A stretch of 64,000 nucleotides of DNA from an uncultured Pseudohongiella sp. (GCA_902537815.1 CACBCS010000007.1:17969-81968); one strand, 5' to 3'. Positions 15,500-24,756 are shown, counted from the stretch's first letter. Notes: generated by a model from the sequence alone, not told the origin. Made by a program: numbers and translations.

Positions 15500-17716
15500 T
15501 TACGCCTTGGCCAGTGTGCTGTTATGCCTGAAACTGTGTTTGCTGAGAGGAAGCTCCCTGATTCGCTGGCCCGTCAGAATATAAATTGCATTCGTGACCG
15601 CCGCGGCGATCGGAGGCGTTGCGGGTTCACCTAGTCCACCGAGACTGGCTCCTGACTCGATCAGGTGCACATCAATTTCCGGCGAAGTTGCCATTCGGAC
15701 CATCTCATAATCAGGAAAGTTATTCTGACTGACCCGACCTTCCTTTATCGTGATTTCGCCGTACATCGCGGCAGTGAGGCCAAAAATGACGCCAGATTCT
15801 ATCTGGGCCTTGGCCGTGTCCGGATTGACCACCCAGCCACAATCAATCGCCGCCGTGACTTTGTGCACAACGGGCTTGCCATCCGATCCAATGGAGACTT
15901 CGGCAATCTCGGCGCAGATACTGCCGAAACTTTCCTGCACCGCTATGCCCAAGGCACGACCTTCGGGCAGGTTTCTGCCATACCCTGCGGCTTCCGCTGC
16001 GACCTGCAAAACCTGCTGATGTCGCGGATGTTTGTTGAGGAGCTCCATACGGAACTGAAAGGGATTGGTTCCCGCGCGATGGGCCAGTTCATCAATGAAT
16101 GACTCGGTAAAAAACGTCTGCTGTGAGTGATCCACGCTGCGCCATGCGGCAATTGGCACATGGGTATCTCCGTCGACGACTCTGATCGATTGGTGGTCGA
16201 CGGCGTAGGGAATGTGGGCTGCCCCCGGAGTCTGGATTGGACCTGTGTATCTGTTATGCCACGCTAAAATGTTGCCGTTAGAGTCCAGGCCTGCTTTGAA
16301 ATTGGAAGTAGCCGCCGGGCGATAATAGTCCTGCTGCATGTCGTCTTCACGGCTGAACACGGTCTTCACCGGAACGCTGAACTGCATGGCAATTTTCGTG
16401 GCATGATCAATGACGTTCCAGTTGAAGGGCAGGCGGCGACCGAATCCGCCTCCCAAGTAGCTCGGATGATGTGTTACTGCGCGTTCATTCAGCCCGGCAA
16501 CCGAGGCCACCCGGCCGCGCACGGCCAGCGGGTCTTGAGTGCTGGTCCAGACATCAGCGCGACCGTTTTGAATGTGCACTGTGCAGTTCATCGGCTCCAT
16601 CGGGGCATGGGCCAGATAGGGAACGCGATAGCTGGCCTCGATTATTTCACTGGCCTGAGTCAGACTTGCCTCTGCGTCTCCGGCTTCAAAATCCTTGCTG
16701 CCTTCGCTGCGGGTCAGTTCCTCGTCAAAGCGTGCCGCAATGTCTGCGCTGGAAACTGAATCGTTGTCAGAACGCTCAAACTCGGCTGACACTTCCTTCA
16801 GGGCTTCTTTCGCGCGCCAGTAGTTGTCGGCTACAACAGCGACAGAATCTTCCAGCTCGATGACTTTTTTAACCCCCCGTCGCTCCAGAGCCTCAGTCGC
16901 ATCAACTGAGACCAGCTTGGTACCGAACACCGGGGCCAGCCTGATTGCGGCGAATAACATGTCCTCTGTTTTGTAATCCAGGCCGTAGAAGGCACTGCCG
17001 TTGACCTTTGCGGGGATATCGACGCGCGACAAGGCTTTGCCCATGATGTTGAATTGCTTGCGCTCCTTGAGAGTGGGCGCCTCAGGCGGTTCCAGCCTGG
17101 CCGCCGCATCTGCCAGTTCGCCGTAACTTAATGATTGCCCGCTGGCATTATGATGAACATAACTGAGAGCCGTGGTGCATTCGTCGGCCGGAACGCCCCA
17201 GCGCACTGCTGCGCATTGAATCAGCATTTCACGGGCCGCTGCGCCGGCGACGCGCATTCCGAGCTGGCCGGTAAAACGAATGGACGCACTGCCTCCGGTG
17301 GTTTGCAGATTGCCAATTTGCGCAATTTTCATCGCACTGGCTTCAATCAGCGGCATCAGAAATGAGGGGACGCCAAACTCACCGGCGAAGCCGATCGCCA
17401 TGTCTCCGGCTGCGTACAGATCAGTTGCCGGTGCCTGTTCTATCCTGACCTGCTCCCAGGCCGCATCCAGCTCATCTGCAGCCATCATGGCCAGTGCGGT
17501 GTGACTGCCCTGACCCATCTCGGAATGATTCACATAGACGGTTACCCGGTTGTCAGGGTCTATTTTCAAAAACGAGGTCAGGTATCTGGCCGAGCCCTCG
17601 CCGAGTGTGTCATTGGCAATTCGATGACCACTGGGTCTGGTGGCGGCATAGCCAATAGCCAGGCCGCCGCCGACCACAGCTGATGAAAGAATGAACCGGC
17701 GTCTTGAGATTTTCAT
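15500..17716 (-). CDS. molybdopterin-binding subunit of a xanthine-oxidase-family hydroxylase (IorB-like), Tat-exported
   Basis: 738 aa. It begins SRRRFILSSAVVGGG, a twin-arginine signal, so the enzyme should be periplasmic. The body has the aldehyde oxidase/xanthine dehydrogenase molybdenum-cofactor domain: LGGGFGRRLPFNWNV near residue 426 and GASLGGLGEPATPPIAAA near residue 702, whose Glu is the catalytic base of the family. It is most like the beta subunit of isoquinoline 1-oxidoreductase and membrane-bound aldehyde dehydrogenases. It forms a two-subunit enzyme with the [2Fe-2S] protein 17 nt upstream. The electron acceptor is probably a c-type cytochrome, although none is fused here. SD GGGGAG precedes the ATG. 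The substrate is unknown. Confidence 0.88.
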   Translation of the reverse strand: MKISRRRFILSSAVVGGGLAIGYAATRPSGHRIANDTLGEGSARYLTSFLKIDPDNRVTVYVNHSEMGQGSHTALAMMAADELDAAWEQVRIEQAPATDLYAAGDMAIGFAGEFGVPSFLMPLIEASAMKIAQIGNLQTTGGSASIRFTGQLGMRVAGAAAREMLIQCAAVRWGVPADECTTALSYVHHNASGQSLSYGELADAAARLEPPEAPTLKERKQFNIMGKALSRVDIPAKVNGSAFYGLDYKTEDMLFAAIRLAPVFGTKLVSVDATEALERRGVKKVIELEDSVAVVADNYWRAKEALKEVSAEFERSDNDSVSSADIAARFDEELTRSEGSKDFEAGDAEASLTQASEIIEASYRVPYLAHAPMEPMNCTVHIQNGRADVWTSTQDPLAVRGRVASVAGLNERAVTHHPSYLGGGFGRRLPFNWNVIDHATKIAMQFSVPVKTVFSREDDMQQDYYRPAATSNFKAGLDSNGNILAWHNRYTGPIQTPGAAHIPYAVDHQSIRVVDGDTHVPIAAWRSVDHSQQTFFTESFIDELAHRAGTNPFQFRMELLNKHPRHQQVLQVAAEAAGYGRNLPEGRALGIAVQESFGSICAEIAEVSIGSDGKPVVHKVTAAIDCGWVVNPDTAKAQIESGVIFGLTAAMYGEITIKEGRVSQNNFPDYEMVRMATSPEIDVHLIESGASLGGLGEPATPPIAAAVTNAIYILTGQRIRELPLSKHSFRHNSTLAKA

Positions 17717-17733
17717 GGGTGCTCCCCTCCGGC

Positions 17734-18204
17734 CTAAGCGTTGGCGATTGCGCGAATCGCTTTTCGCACGCGTGGATAGGAGCCACAGCGGCAGACATTG
17801 TTGATGCTCGCATCGATTTCCGCATCGCTAGGATTAGGGTTAGCTGTCAACAGAGATGACACGGCCATGATCATGCCTGACTGGCAGTAGCCGCATTGGG
17901 GAACCTGATGATCAATCCACGCTTTCTGTACGGCATTCAGATCCCCCGGTTCGTAGTGCGCCAGTGTTGATTCGGCAAGCCCTTCGATAGTGGTGATTTC
18001 CTGCCCCTGTACAGCCGAAACAGGCATGACACAGCTTCTTACCGGATTGCCATTCACCTGCACCGTGCAGGCGCCACAGGAAGCCACGCCGCAGCCAAAT
18101 TTGGTTCCCGTGAGTCCGAGCTCATCCCGCAACGCCCATAACAGCGGCATTTCCGGTTCGACGTCGAGAGTGTATTCAGTGCCGTTTATTTTCAGAGTAG
18201 CCAT
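17734..18204 (-). CDS. (2Fe-2S)-binding subunit of molybdenum hydroxylase (IorA-like)
   Basis: 156 aa. The N-terminal plant-type ferredoxin domain has CGVASCGACTVQ and a fourth cysteine at VRSC. The C-terminal helical domain has CGYCQSGMIM and CRCGSY, ligating the second cluster. This is the small electron-transfer subunit of two-subunit xanthine-oxidase-family enzymes, passing electrons from the molybdenum centre of the partner encoded immediately downstream. It has no signal peptide, as expected if it is co-exported with the Tat-signalled large subunit. The ATG at 18204 is preferred; the frame extends seven codons upstream. It is the first gene of an operon with the large subunit and NnrU. 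Confidence 0.92.
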   Translation of the reverse strand: MATLKINGTEYTLDVEPEMPLLWALRDELGLTGTKFGCGVASCGACTVQVNGNPVRSCVMPVSAVQGQEITTIEGLAESTLAHYEPGDLNAVQKAWIDHQVPQCGYCQSGMIMAVSSLLTANPNPSDAEIDASINNVCRCGSYPRVRKAIRAIANA

Positions 18205-18341
18205 GCGCAGACATTTCCCTTTCAAAGGTCGGGAGATTGTAACGCGCGCGTGAGACTATTTCGACGTGCAAGGCGGCTGCTTCTCAGCATACACTGGGAA
18301 TATTCGAACTCATTGCTACGGATCGGTCGCTTCCCTGAGCC

Positions 18342-19511
18342 ATGGAATTTGCATACAGCGCGCTAGAGAAGGTAATTTTTTACGAGGCGGCAACAGCAGC
18401 CCTGCCGCAGCTTTTGCGCGACCTGAGTTACCAGCGGCCGTTTGTGGTTGCCTCCCGGACTCTGGCTGAAAAGACCGGTGACCTCAGTGCCTTGCGACAG
18501 GCCCTGCCGGTTGAACTGGCCGGTTTCAACAAGGCTATTCGGTCGCACACGCCTCGTGAAGATGCGCTGGAGCTGCTTGATCAGGTCAGGGAGAGCGGAG
18601 CCGATGTCATCATCAGCGTCGGCGGGGGTTCGGTAATCGACGCCGGCAAATTTGTTCAGCTGGCAATCGAGCAGGGCCTCAAGCACGAATCAGAAATTCT
18701 AGAATACGCGCAGCAGGGCAACGGCAGTCAGGGGCCGAAGCACGGTGATTTTCGACTTTTCTCCAGCACCGACAAGATTCGGCAGCTTGCCATTCCTACC
18801 ACGCTCTCCGGCGCCGAATTCAGCAACGCAGCGGGTGTACTGAACAGCAGTTCGGGCAGTAAAGAGGGCTATCGAGGCCCCCGGCTTTGCCCTCAGGCAG
18901 TTGTTTACGATCCGGAACTGGCCGGGCACACGCCGTCCTGGCTCTGGTTATCGACAGCCATACGGTCATTGGATCATGCAATAGAGGGTTTCTGTTCTGG
19001 CCAGAGCTCAGCCTATCTTGACGGTCATTTTTTGCATGCCATCACTCTGTTCAGCCAGTCCTTACCGGCGGCGAGTCTCTCTCAGAGCGATCAAGGCGCG
19101 GTCAATCTGAATCAGCAAGCCGTCTGGCTGGCCTGTTGCGGCCTCGGGTCAGTTCCCCACGGGGCGAGTCACGGAATCGGTTACATACTCGGTGCCATGT
19201 GTGCCATTCCGCATGGCTATACCTCATGCGTGATGTTGCCTGCGGTGCTCGAGTGGAATGCCACCGTCCTCGGTGAGAAGAGCCGCGCTATTACCGACGC
19301 CATGGGCCAAGGCTCACAGGATGCTCATGTGGTGGTAAAGACGCTGATCAGCGAACTGGGCCTGCCCACCAGCCTGCGGCAGCTCGACGTTCCCCGACAT
19401 CTGCTACAGCAGATTGCCGAGCGCGCCTACGCTCATCCCGTAGTGCGCAAGAATCCCCGCCCGATAGTCAGTGCTGCTGATGTGAGCGCCATACTGGAGA
19501 TCGCCTGGTAG
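18342..19511 (+). CDS. iron-containing alcohol dehydrogenase family protein
   Basis: 389 aa, the usual length. The NAD-binding motif VGGGSVIDAGK lies near residue 91. The metal site is formed by DHAIEG (near residue 209), the H-rich SHGIGYILGA (about 281) and IPHGYTS (about 292), as in the Fe-ADH/maleylacetate reductase/glycerol dehydrogenase superfamily. The substrate class (short-chain alcohol, maleylacetate or lactaldehyde) is not resolved. It is divergent from the molybdenum hydroxylase operon, with 137 bp between them. The two could share a pathway (alcohol to aldehyde to acid), but that is inference. Confidence 0.85.
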   Translation: MEFAYSALEKVIFYEAATAALPQLLRDLSYQRPFVVASRTLAEKTGDLSALRQALPVELAGFNKAIRSHTPREDALELLDQVRESGADVIISVGGGSVIDAGKFVQLAIEQGLKHESEILEYAQQGNGSQGPKHGDFRLFSSTDKIRQLAIPTTLSGAEFSNAAGVLNSSSGSKEGYRGPRLCPQAVVYDPELAGHTPSWLWLSTAIRSLDHAIEGFCSGQSSAYLDGHFLHAITLFSQSLPAASLSQSDQGAVNLNQQAVWLACCGLGSVPHGASHGIGYILGAMCAIPHGYTSCVMLPAVLEWNATVLGEKSRAITDAMGQGSQDAHVVVKTLISELGLPTSLRQLDVPRHLLQQIAERAYAHPVVRKNPRPIVSAADVSAILEIAW

Positions 19512-19550
19512 GCACTCGTGACCACTCAATCCAAATTCGAAACCGCATCT

Positions 19551-20423
19551 ATGAATACAGTCAGGCCGCGCCAGCTGTTGGTGATCCTGGCGCTGATGAT
19601 TGCGTGCGCTCCCACCGGTTCCAAGGCGCAGTTCATCCGATTTGCAGAAGCGCCGCAGGACTGGCACGGCAGTTTGCAGACCTCAGTGAGCCGCTACCGC
19701 AGCGATTACGGAGTCGAGCTTGATCTGGTAGCGGCCGTGCATGTTGCAGACAAGCGCTACTATGACAAGCTGAACGCCTATTTTGCCGGCAGGGATTTGG
19801 TGCTCTACGAGCTGGTGACAGATGGCAACAGTACTTATTCCACGCGGGGTATGTCAGAAAGCGGACTGTCGGTAGTGGGATGGCTGCAGGCCACTGCTGC
19901 AAGCTTGCTCGGACTTCGCTTTCAACTCGATGAGATCGCCTATGGCGCAAGCAACTTTCGGCACGCTGATCTAAGTGTAAGCGAACTGCAGGCGATTATG
20001 GCGGCCAAACAGGAAAATTTTTTCACGCTGTTTGTCGCCATGGCCTCTGCTCAGCTGGCCAGTGAGCAGCAGGCGAGAATCAGAGAGAATTTACCGGCAA
20101 GCTCGTTTACCACCATGGCTCTGCTAAGTGCGGTGAGATCTGAAGATCGGAGTCAGGCTGTCAAATATTTACTGGGGAAAGAGCTGGGCCGAAGTGGCAG
20201 CATTGCGATCGATCCGGCCATGGAATCGCAATTAACACTCCTGGGCGACCGGAATGAGGCGGCTCTCTCAGCGCTGAGGGATGTGCTTGAGCAAGGTCAG
20301 GCGCGCACTATCAGTCTGTTCTATGGCGCCGCCCACATGGCTGGCCTCGAAAGAGTCATTACCGGGGAACTGGGGTTTGAATTGGAAGAGCGGCTCTGGC
20401 TGGCGGCCTGGGAAATTCCATAG
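19551..20423 (+). CDS. secreted TraB/GumN-like (Tiki superfamily) protein
   Basis: 290 aa. A signal peptide spans the first about 27 residues (ending SKAQF). The domain starts with a VELDLVAAVHVADKRYYDKL segment, has FAGRDLVLYELV with a conserved Glu, and ends with TISLFYGAAHMAGLERVI, whose GxxH near the C-terminus matches the TraB/GumN/Tiki metalloprotease-like fold. Activity is unproven for bacterial members. The ATG at 19551 opens the leader; an upstream GTG at 19518 is the alternative. It follows the alcohol dehydrogenase by 39 nt and may be co-transcribed. Confidence 0.65.
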   Translation: MNTVRPRQLLVILALMIACAPTGSKAQFIRFAEAPQDWHGSLQTSVSRYRSDYGVELDLVAAVHVADKRYYDKLNAYFAGRDLVLYELVTDGNSTYSTRGMSESGLSVVGWLQATAASLLGLRFQLDEIAYGASNFRHADLSVSELQAIMAAKQENFFTLFVAMASAQLASEQQARIRENLPASSFTTMALLSAVRSEDRSQAVKYLLGKELGRSGSIAIDPAMESQLTLLGDRNEAALSALRDVLEQGQARTISLFYGAAHMAGLERVITGELGFELEERLWLAAWEIP

Positions 20424-20626
20424 AACGCAAATTTCGTTCCGATCGTTGACCCGGGGCATCGCATTGAGGTTGACTGACGCGCGATTTACAGGACAATAGG
20501 CACAGCTTAGCCGCAATTAAAGCAGCTCCAAGACTCAGGAGCGGGGTATGCGAATTAACTGTTAATCGGGTGACTCCAGGCTTTCGTTGTTATTCTCTGT
20601 GTCTGATAGAAAAAGGGTTTTATGGT

Positions 20627-20989
20627 ATGAAGAAAATATTGAACGGATGGTTTGCAGTTACCTTGCTGGTATTGGTCGGTTGCGCTGCTTCGACGCCACC
20701 GGCTGTCGGGGTCTGGAACGTCGAGATGAACACGCCACTGGGGGCTTTGCCCGCAACCTTGACTCTGAATGCGGACGGTACCGGCATGATGGGTTCGGAT
20801 CAGCTGGGTGAAGCGCCGATTGACGGCGTTATGTATGACGGTAATTCAGTCTCGTTCTCAGCAGAAGTCGATGCGCAGGGTCAGACTCTGGTCCTCGACT
20901 TTTCCGGCACAGTTGAGGGAGACTCGGTCTCCGGCGAATTTGGCAGTGATTTCGGCGCGTTCGCTGTGACCGGAACCCGGGCGCAGTAA
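20627..20989 (+). CDS. small lipoprotein of unknown function
   Basis: 120 aa. The leader is MKKILNGWFAVTLLVLVGC, a textbook lipobox (LVGC), so the protein is probably lipid-anchored. The mature domain alternates TLTLNADGTGMMG and VSFSAEVDAQGQTLVLDFSGTVEGDSVSG, a repetitive beta-strand pattern seen in small lipocalin-like secreted domains. The ATG at 20627 is chosen for the leader; the frame opens further upstream without a leader. A terminator follows at 21003-21032. Confidence 0.7.
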   Translation: MKKILNGWFAVTLLVLVGCAASTPPAVGVWNVEMNTPLGALPATLTLNADGTGMMGSDQLGEAPIDGVMYDGNSVSFSAEVDAQGQTLVLDFSGTVEGDSVSGEFGSDFGAFAVTGTRAQ

Positions 20990-21002
20990 TAGCGACCGGT
21001 TG

Positions 21003-21032
21003 AAAAAAAGGATGCGAAAGCATCTTTTTTTT
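21003..21032. terminator. rho-independent terminator
   Basis: GATGC-GAAA-GCATC hairpin flanked by seven A residues on one side and eight T residues on the other. It lies between the convergent lipoprotein and TPR genes and can act in both directions. Confidence 0.85.
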
Positions 21033-21063
21033 CGGCTTGTGTTTGTCAGAGCCTGCGCCGGGT

Positions 21064-21633
21064 TTAAATCACGTTCACAGCGCGCTGTTCTTTCACCAGG
21101 CGCAAATTTTCCTGTGCGGAAGGACTGTTGGGATGTACCGTGATGAGTTGCTGAAAAGCTTCCTCGGCCAGCGCGAGCTTGCCTTGCTGCAGATAAACCA
21201 GGCCCAGCCCGGACAGGGCACCGAAGTGGCGCGGCTCGAGTTGCAGGGTTCTCTTAATGTCTTCGATCGAGGCGTCGGTATTGCCGACCAGGTAGTAGAG
21301 GGTCGCACGTTTGTTCCAGCCTTCCGCAAAATTCGGGAAATTCTCCACAATCTGGTTAAAAATCAGCAATGCTTCCGGGAATTGGCGACGATTCATGGCC
21401 TCGGTGCCGAGTGTCAGCAGCTGTTGAGCGTCTGCGTTCTCATGTTCAAGCCAAATGGCCCAAATCTGGCGTTCTGTCGCGCGCAGCACCACCGGATTAG
21501 TGACGAGTGACAGTTGCTCGAACAATCCGTTCAGCCTTTCGTCGTTCTGATCTGCGTGCAGATTCAGCGTCACTGACATCGATAGGGCAAAAATGAGTGT
21601 CGTTAAACGGGCGGGTATCTTCAACTGAGCCAT
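21064..21633 (-). CDS. secreted tetratricopeptide-repeat protein
   Basis: 189 aa from the ATG at 21633. A signal peptide ends near LNLHADQ (residue 27). The C-terminal half holds about three TPR units: TLGTEAMNRRQFPEALLIFN, ATLYYLVGNTDASIEDIKRT and GLVYLQQGKLALAEEAFQQL. TPRs mediate protein contacts, and the partner is unknown. The frame extends to a TTG at 21669, which is less likely as start. It is convergent with the lipoprotein across a shared terminator. Confidence 0.8.
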   Translation of the reverse strand: MAQLKIPARLTTLIFALSMSVTLNLHADQNDERLNGLFEQLSLVTNPVVLRATERQIWAIWLEHENADAQQLLTLGTEAMNRRQFPEALLIFNQIVENFPNFAEGWNKRATLYYLVGNTDASIEDIKRTLQLEPRHFGALSGLGLVYLQQGKLALAEEAFQQLITVHPNSPSAQENLRLVKEQRAVNVI

Positions 21634-21788
21634 GCTCTGCAGAATAATCCCCCGAGGGTCTTCGCACAATGCTTGGTGCTGCGGGATCGGCCGCGAAGTG
21701 AGGGGGGTTCCGAGCGCATCGGGATTGACCCAGAAACGTCTCCGGTCCTCTGCGCCAGCATCTGGTGTCCAGAATCAGACGCGGCTGA

Positions 21789-22529
21789 CTAAAAATTCAT
21801 GACGAAAGTGACAGCAGTTTCTGTGTCGGTATTTTTGCGGCCGGCCGGAACAACCGTCTGATGCTTGGCAAATATCGAAAACCTCAGCGCGAGGTTATCG
21901 AGGATCTGGGCTTCAATGCTGCTTTCAGACCGGAAAATGCTGGTTTCGAGACCTGTTTCCAAGCTCAAGGTTTGCTCGAATTGCGCAGATTCTGATAGAT
22001 CCCATTCATATTCTCCGGCCAGTCTGAACATGGCTTCGTCAAAGTCATTGAAATTGATCTGGCTGAGACGTTCCTTGATGCGACTGATCCGGTAGCCGAT
22101 ACCGGCTTCGTAGGTCAGGTTCATGTTCGGGCGCCCGCCCAGCAGGCTTCGGCCATAGCTGAGCGTGAAATCTGACTGGCTGTCATAGCCGCTGAAACGA
22201 TCATCCTCGTGAGCGAGTCTCGACTGAATGAAAGAGTTTTCATCCAGTTGGTAATTGGCGTTACCGACGTAGTAAAAGCGCTGAGCGGCCAGAATTCCGT
22301 TCTGTGACGATCGCAGGCCATCAATTAGGAAGCCGTATTCCCACTGTTCTCGCCCCCAGTCCACCTCCCCCCGGAAATTGATGCTCTGTGCGTCAGTATT
22401 GCCGCTGGTGTTCACGGCGCCCAGTTCCACTTCGGTCGTCAGAGTTGTCGCCTCTTCTTCCTGCGCAGCCAGGGTGTTGGAAATCATCATGCAGGCGAGG
22501 AGGATCAAAAGAGATCTGTGTATTGTCAT
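21789..22529 (-). CDS. DUF481 family outer-membrane beta-barrel-like protein
   Basis: 246 aa. A signal peptide ends NTLAAQ near residue 22. The mature sequence alternates short beta strands and ends in VMNF, an aromatic C-terminal residue as required for outer-membrane barrel assembly. TEVELGAVNTSGNTDAQSIN and the later GGRPNMNLTYEAGIGYR segment match the DUF481 (YdiY-like) family. The role is unknown, possibly in salt or stress response. It is divergent from sixA across 199 bp. Confidence 0.85.
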   Translation of the reverse strand: MTIHRSLLILLACMMISNTLAAQEEEATTLTTEVELGAVNTSGNTDAQSINFRGEVDWGREQWEYGFLIDGLRSSQNGILAAQRFYYVGNANYQLDENSFIQSRLAHEDDRFSGYDSQSDFTLSYGRSLLGGRPNMNLTYEAGIGYRISRIKERLSQINFNDFDEAMFRLAGEYEWDLSESAQFEQTLSLETGLETSIFRSESSIEAQILDNLALRFSIFAKHQTVVPAGRKNTDTETAVTFVMNF

Positions 22530-22728
22530 TGTGCGTCCTTTTCCGGGTAATAGGTCAGAGAAAATCCAACCGGCCCTAATCGGTGTATTACCTGTAGTTA
22601 ACGGTCTAGATGCCTAAATCGTTAGACGCTCAGACTGGCTGGAGTAAAATACTGTTCTATGCCACGCGTCATGTGCTGTTTTTTGCCATGATGCTGATGT
22701 CCGGTTTCTGTTGAATTGTAGAAGTTTG

Positions 22729-23223
22729 ATGAAAACGCTATATCTACTGCGCCATGCAAAATCCAGCTGGGATGACCCCGAGCTCAAAGATTTCGAACGG
22801 CCACTCGCTGAGCGCGGTCTGCGGGACATCCCGAAGATGGCCGCCCGCTTCCGGCAGCGGGGCGACACGGTCGGCTGTGTGATTACCAGTCCAGCTCTGA
22901 GAGCGAAAACGACGGCAAAGATGATAGCCGATCAGATAGGTTTTCCGCCGGATGAGGTCTTCAGCAACCCCGAGCTCTACTTCGCCGGTGCCGGTATGTT
23001 TCTGAAAGCAGTGGGGCTTCTCGACGAGCACTGTCAGTCGGCCATGCTGGTGGGACACAATCCGGCCATCACCGAGTTCGCCAACGGAGTATGCGATGGA
23101 CGAATCGATCATATTCCAACCTGCGGTTTGCTCAAGCTGCAATTCCCTGTTCAGCACTGGAAGGAGATTCAGGAAGCGTCGGGCGAATTGCTCTACTTTG
23201 ATTATCCGAAGAAGGGAGACTGA
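22729..23223 (+). CDS. sixA: phosphohistidine phosphatase SixA-like
   Basis: 164 aa. It begins KTLYLLRHAKSSW, the RHxK motif of the SixA branch of histidine phosphatases, followed by TSPALRAKTTAKMIA and the second catalytic histidine in LVGHNPAITEFAN. SixA removes phosphate from histidine-containing phosphotransfer proteins, but no Hpt kinase lies nearby, so the substrate here is open. The ATG at 22729 is placed directly before the catalytic strand, as in the family. A TTG 18 nt upstream is the alternative. A cytochrome lipoprotein gene starts 3 nt after the stop, so they share a transcript. Confidence 0.88.
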   Translation: MKTLYLLRHAKSSWDDPELKDFERPLAERGLRDIPKMAARFRQRGDTVGCVITSPALRAKTTAKMIADQIGFPPDEVFSNPELYFAGAGMFLKAVGLLDEHCQSAMLVGHNPAITEFANGVCDGRIDHIPTCGLLKLQFPVQHWKEIQEASGELLYFDYPKKGD

Positions 23224-23226
23224 TTC

Positions 23227-23685
23227 ATGGATAGCAAACTGAGGCCAATGTTTGTTGTTACTGTCGTGACGCTGTTGCTGGGATGCGCACCGTCGCTGGA
23301 GTCCGGTGAAGGCGGTGAGGGAACGCCAGTTGTCGGTCGCTGGTATTCGGTTGAGCAGGTTCATACAGGCAGCAGAGTTTTCCAAGACGAGTGTGCTCAG
23401 TGCCATGGCGCGCAGGCGCAGGGTATTGCTGCCGACTGGCGTGAGCGCCTCGACGACGGTTCATTTCCACCACCTCCACTCAACGGATCGGCGCACGCCT
23501 GGCACCACCCTCTGTCCGTGCTGCTTCAGGTGATTAATCAGGGAGGAGTCCCTCTGGGAGGCCAAATGCCGGCTTTCGCCAACCGGATCTCGGATAAAGA
23601 GAAACTGGCGGCTATCGCTTATTTCCAGAGTTTCTGGAATGATGACCTCTATGGTAACTGGGAGCAGATGGGTGGTACTGAGTAA
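23227..23685 (+). CDS. monohaem c-type cytochrome lipoprotein
   Basis: 152 aa. The leader ends LLLGC (C20), so a lipid anchor is predicted. A class I cytochrome c domain follows: VFQDECAQCHG with C56, C59 and H60, and GGQMPAF with M114 as likely sixth ligand. PPPPLNGSAHAWHHP is a loop typical of Cu-oxidase-associated mono-haem proteins. It probably shuttles electrons in the periplasm; the partner is unknown. It starts 3 nt after sixA, and its last 14 bp overlap the ChaN-like gene. Confidence 0.85.
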   Translation: MDSKLRPMFVVTVVTLLLGCAPSLESGEGGEGTPVVGRWYSVEQVHTGSRVFQDECAQCHGAQAQGIAADWRERLDDGSFPPPPLNGSAHAWHHPLSVLLQVINQGGVPLGGQMPAFANRISDKEKLAAIAYFQSFWNDDLYGNWEQMGGTE

Positions 23686-24646
23686 ATTTCACGAGGCAGG
23701 CATCAGGCGCGTGGTGCTCATGATGGTGGCTTTTGCGCACTGTCTGTTGTCGCTCCAGGTTAGTGCGCAGCTAGGCGGTTCTTTCCCCTGGCAGTCTGAG
23801 CTTTACACTGATCACGAGCTGATTGGTCGCATCTGGGACTCGCGGCGTGGACAGTTCGTGACCGATGCAGAACTATGGGACACCCTTCTGGAGTCCAGCT
23901 ATGTCCTGCTCGGTGAAAAGCACGACAATCCGGACCACCACGCGCTTCAGTTGAGAGTTCTTCAGGCCCTGATCAGTGCAGACAATGTGGACAAGCTCAC
24001 CATGGAAATGCTGGACAACTCAGCCAGCGAGAATCTGGATGCTTTTCTCGAAACCCGGTTTGAGTCAGAGGAAGCGTTGAAAAACTTTCTGAACTGGGAC
24101 GATCAGGGCTGGAACTGGGCTTACTATGGAGGGCTGATTCAGGCAGCTCATCGCGCGAATGTTCCGGTTTCCGCCGGGAATCTGGACGCTGAAACCGTCA
24201 TGCAGGTCTATTCATCACCCACCACTGCGGAAATTGAAGCTGTGTTGGATGCAGAGGTGATGAGCCGCTTACTGGCAGACATTGATGAGAGCCATTGTGG
24301 TCTGCTGCCCGAGTCCCAGTTCCCTCCGATGGTGCGGGTGCAGCAGACTCGAGATCACACCATGGCCCGGAGTCTGTTGCTGGACGAGGGAAAGAACCAT
24401 GGCCTGGCAGTCTTGATCACTGGTAACTACCACGCCCGCAAGGACCTTGGTGTGCCCAATTACCTGATAGCCCAACACCGAGAGCTGGAATGGTCAGATA
24501 TCCTTTCGCTGGCATTTCTTGAGGTGGTACCGGGTGAAATGGATCCCCGCGCCTATCTCGATCAGTTCTCAGGCCGCTCAGCCTATGATTTTATCTGGTT
24601 TACCCCGGCGGTCAGTAACGCCGATTACTGCGACTCTATGCGATAA
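23672..24646 (+). CDS. ChaN-like (haem-binding/Tiki superfamily) exported protein
   Basis: 324 aa from GTG 23672. VLLGEKHDNPDHHALQLRVL near residue 80 is the ChaN signature, followed by KLTMEMLD and, near the end, LAVLITGNYHARKDLGVP. ChaN family members are membrane-associated iron/haem-binding proteins. The start is chosen because GGGAG lies 7 nt before GTG 23672. The in-frame ATG 23639 is deeper in the cytochrome gene, and ATG 23720 would give only a weak leader. A hydrophobic leader (VVLMMVAFAHCLLSLQVSA) precedes the domain. The overlap with the cytochrome c gene implies coupling. Confidence 0.75.
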   Translation: MVLSKFHEAGIRRVVLMMVAFAHCLLSLQVSAQLGGSFPWQSELYTDHELIGRIWDSRRGQFVTDAELWDTLLESSYVLLGEKHDNPDHHALQLRVLQALISADNVDKLTMEMLDNSASENLDAFLETRFESEEALKNFLNWDDQGWNWAYYGGLIQAAHRANVPVSAGNLDAETVMQVYSSPTTAEIEAVLDAEVMSRLLADIDESHCGLLPESQFPPMVRVQQTRDHTMARSLLLDEGKNHGLAVLITGNYHARKDLGVPNYLIAQHRELEWSDILSLAFLEVVPGEMDPRAYLDQFSGRSAYDFIWFTPAVSNADYCDSMR

Positions 24647-24756
24647 CCGCCTAGCAATTTGTGTTTCGCTTTTCCGGACTGCTAGTATCCGCCTCTGATC
24701 CCCGGAAAGAGCCCGCCTGAACCTGCGCTTCAATTTGGTCGGAAAGATCATCCTCT

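Noticed and set aside
24650..24700. CTAGCA...TGCTAG hairpin after the ChaN-like gene
   Set aside because: 24-nt loop and no T-tail; too weak for a terminator.
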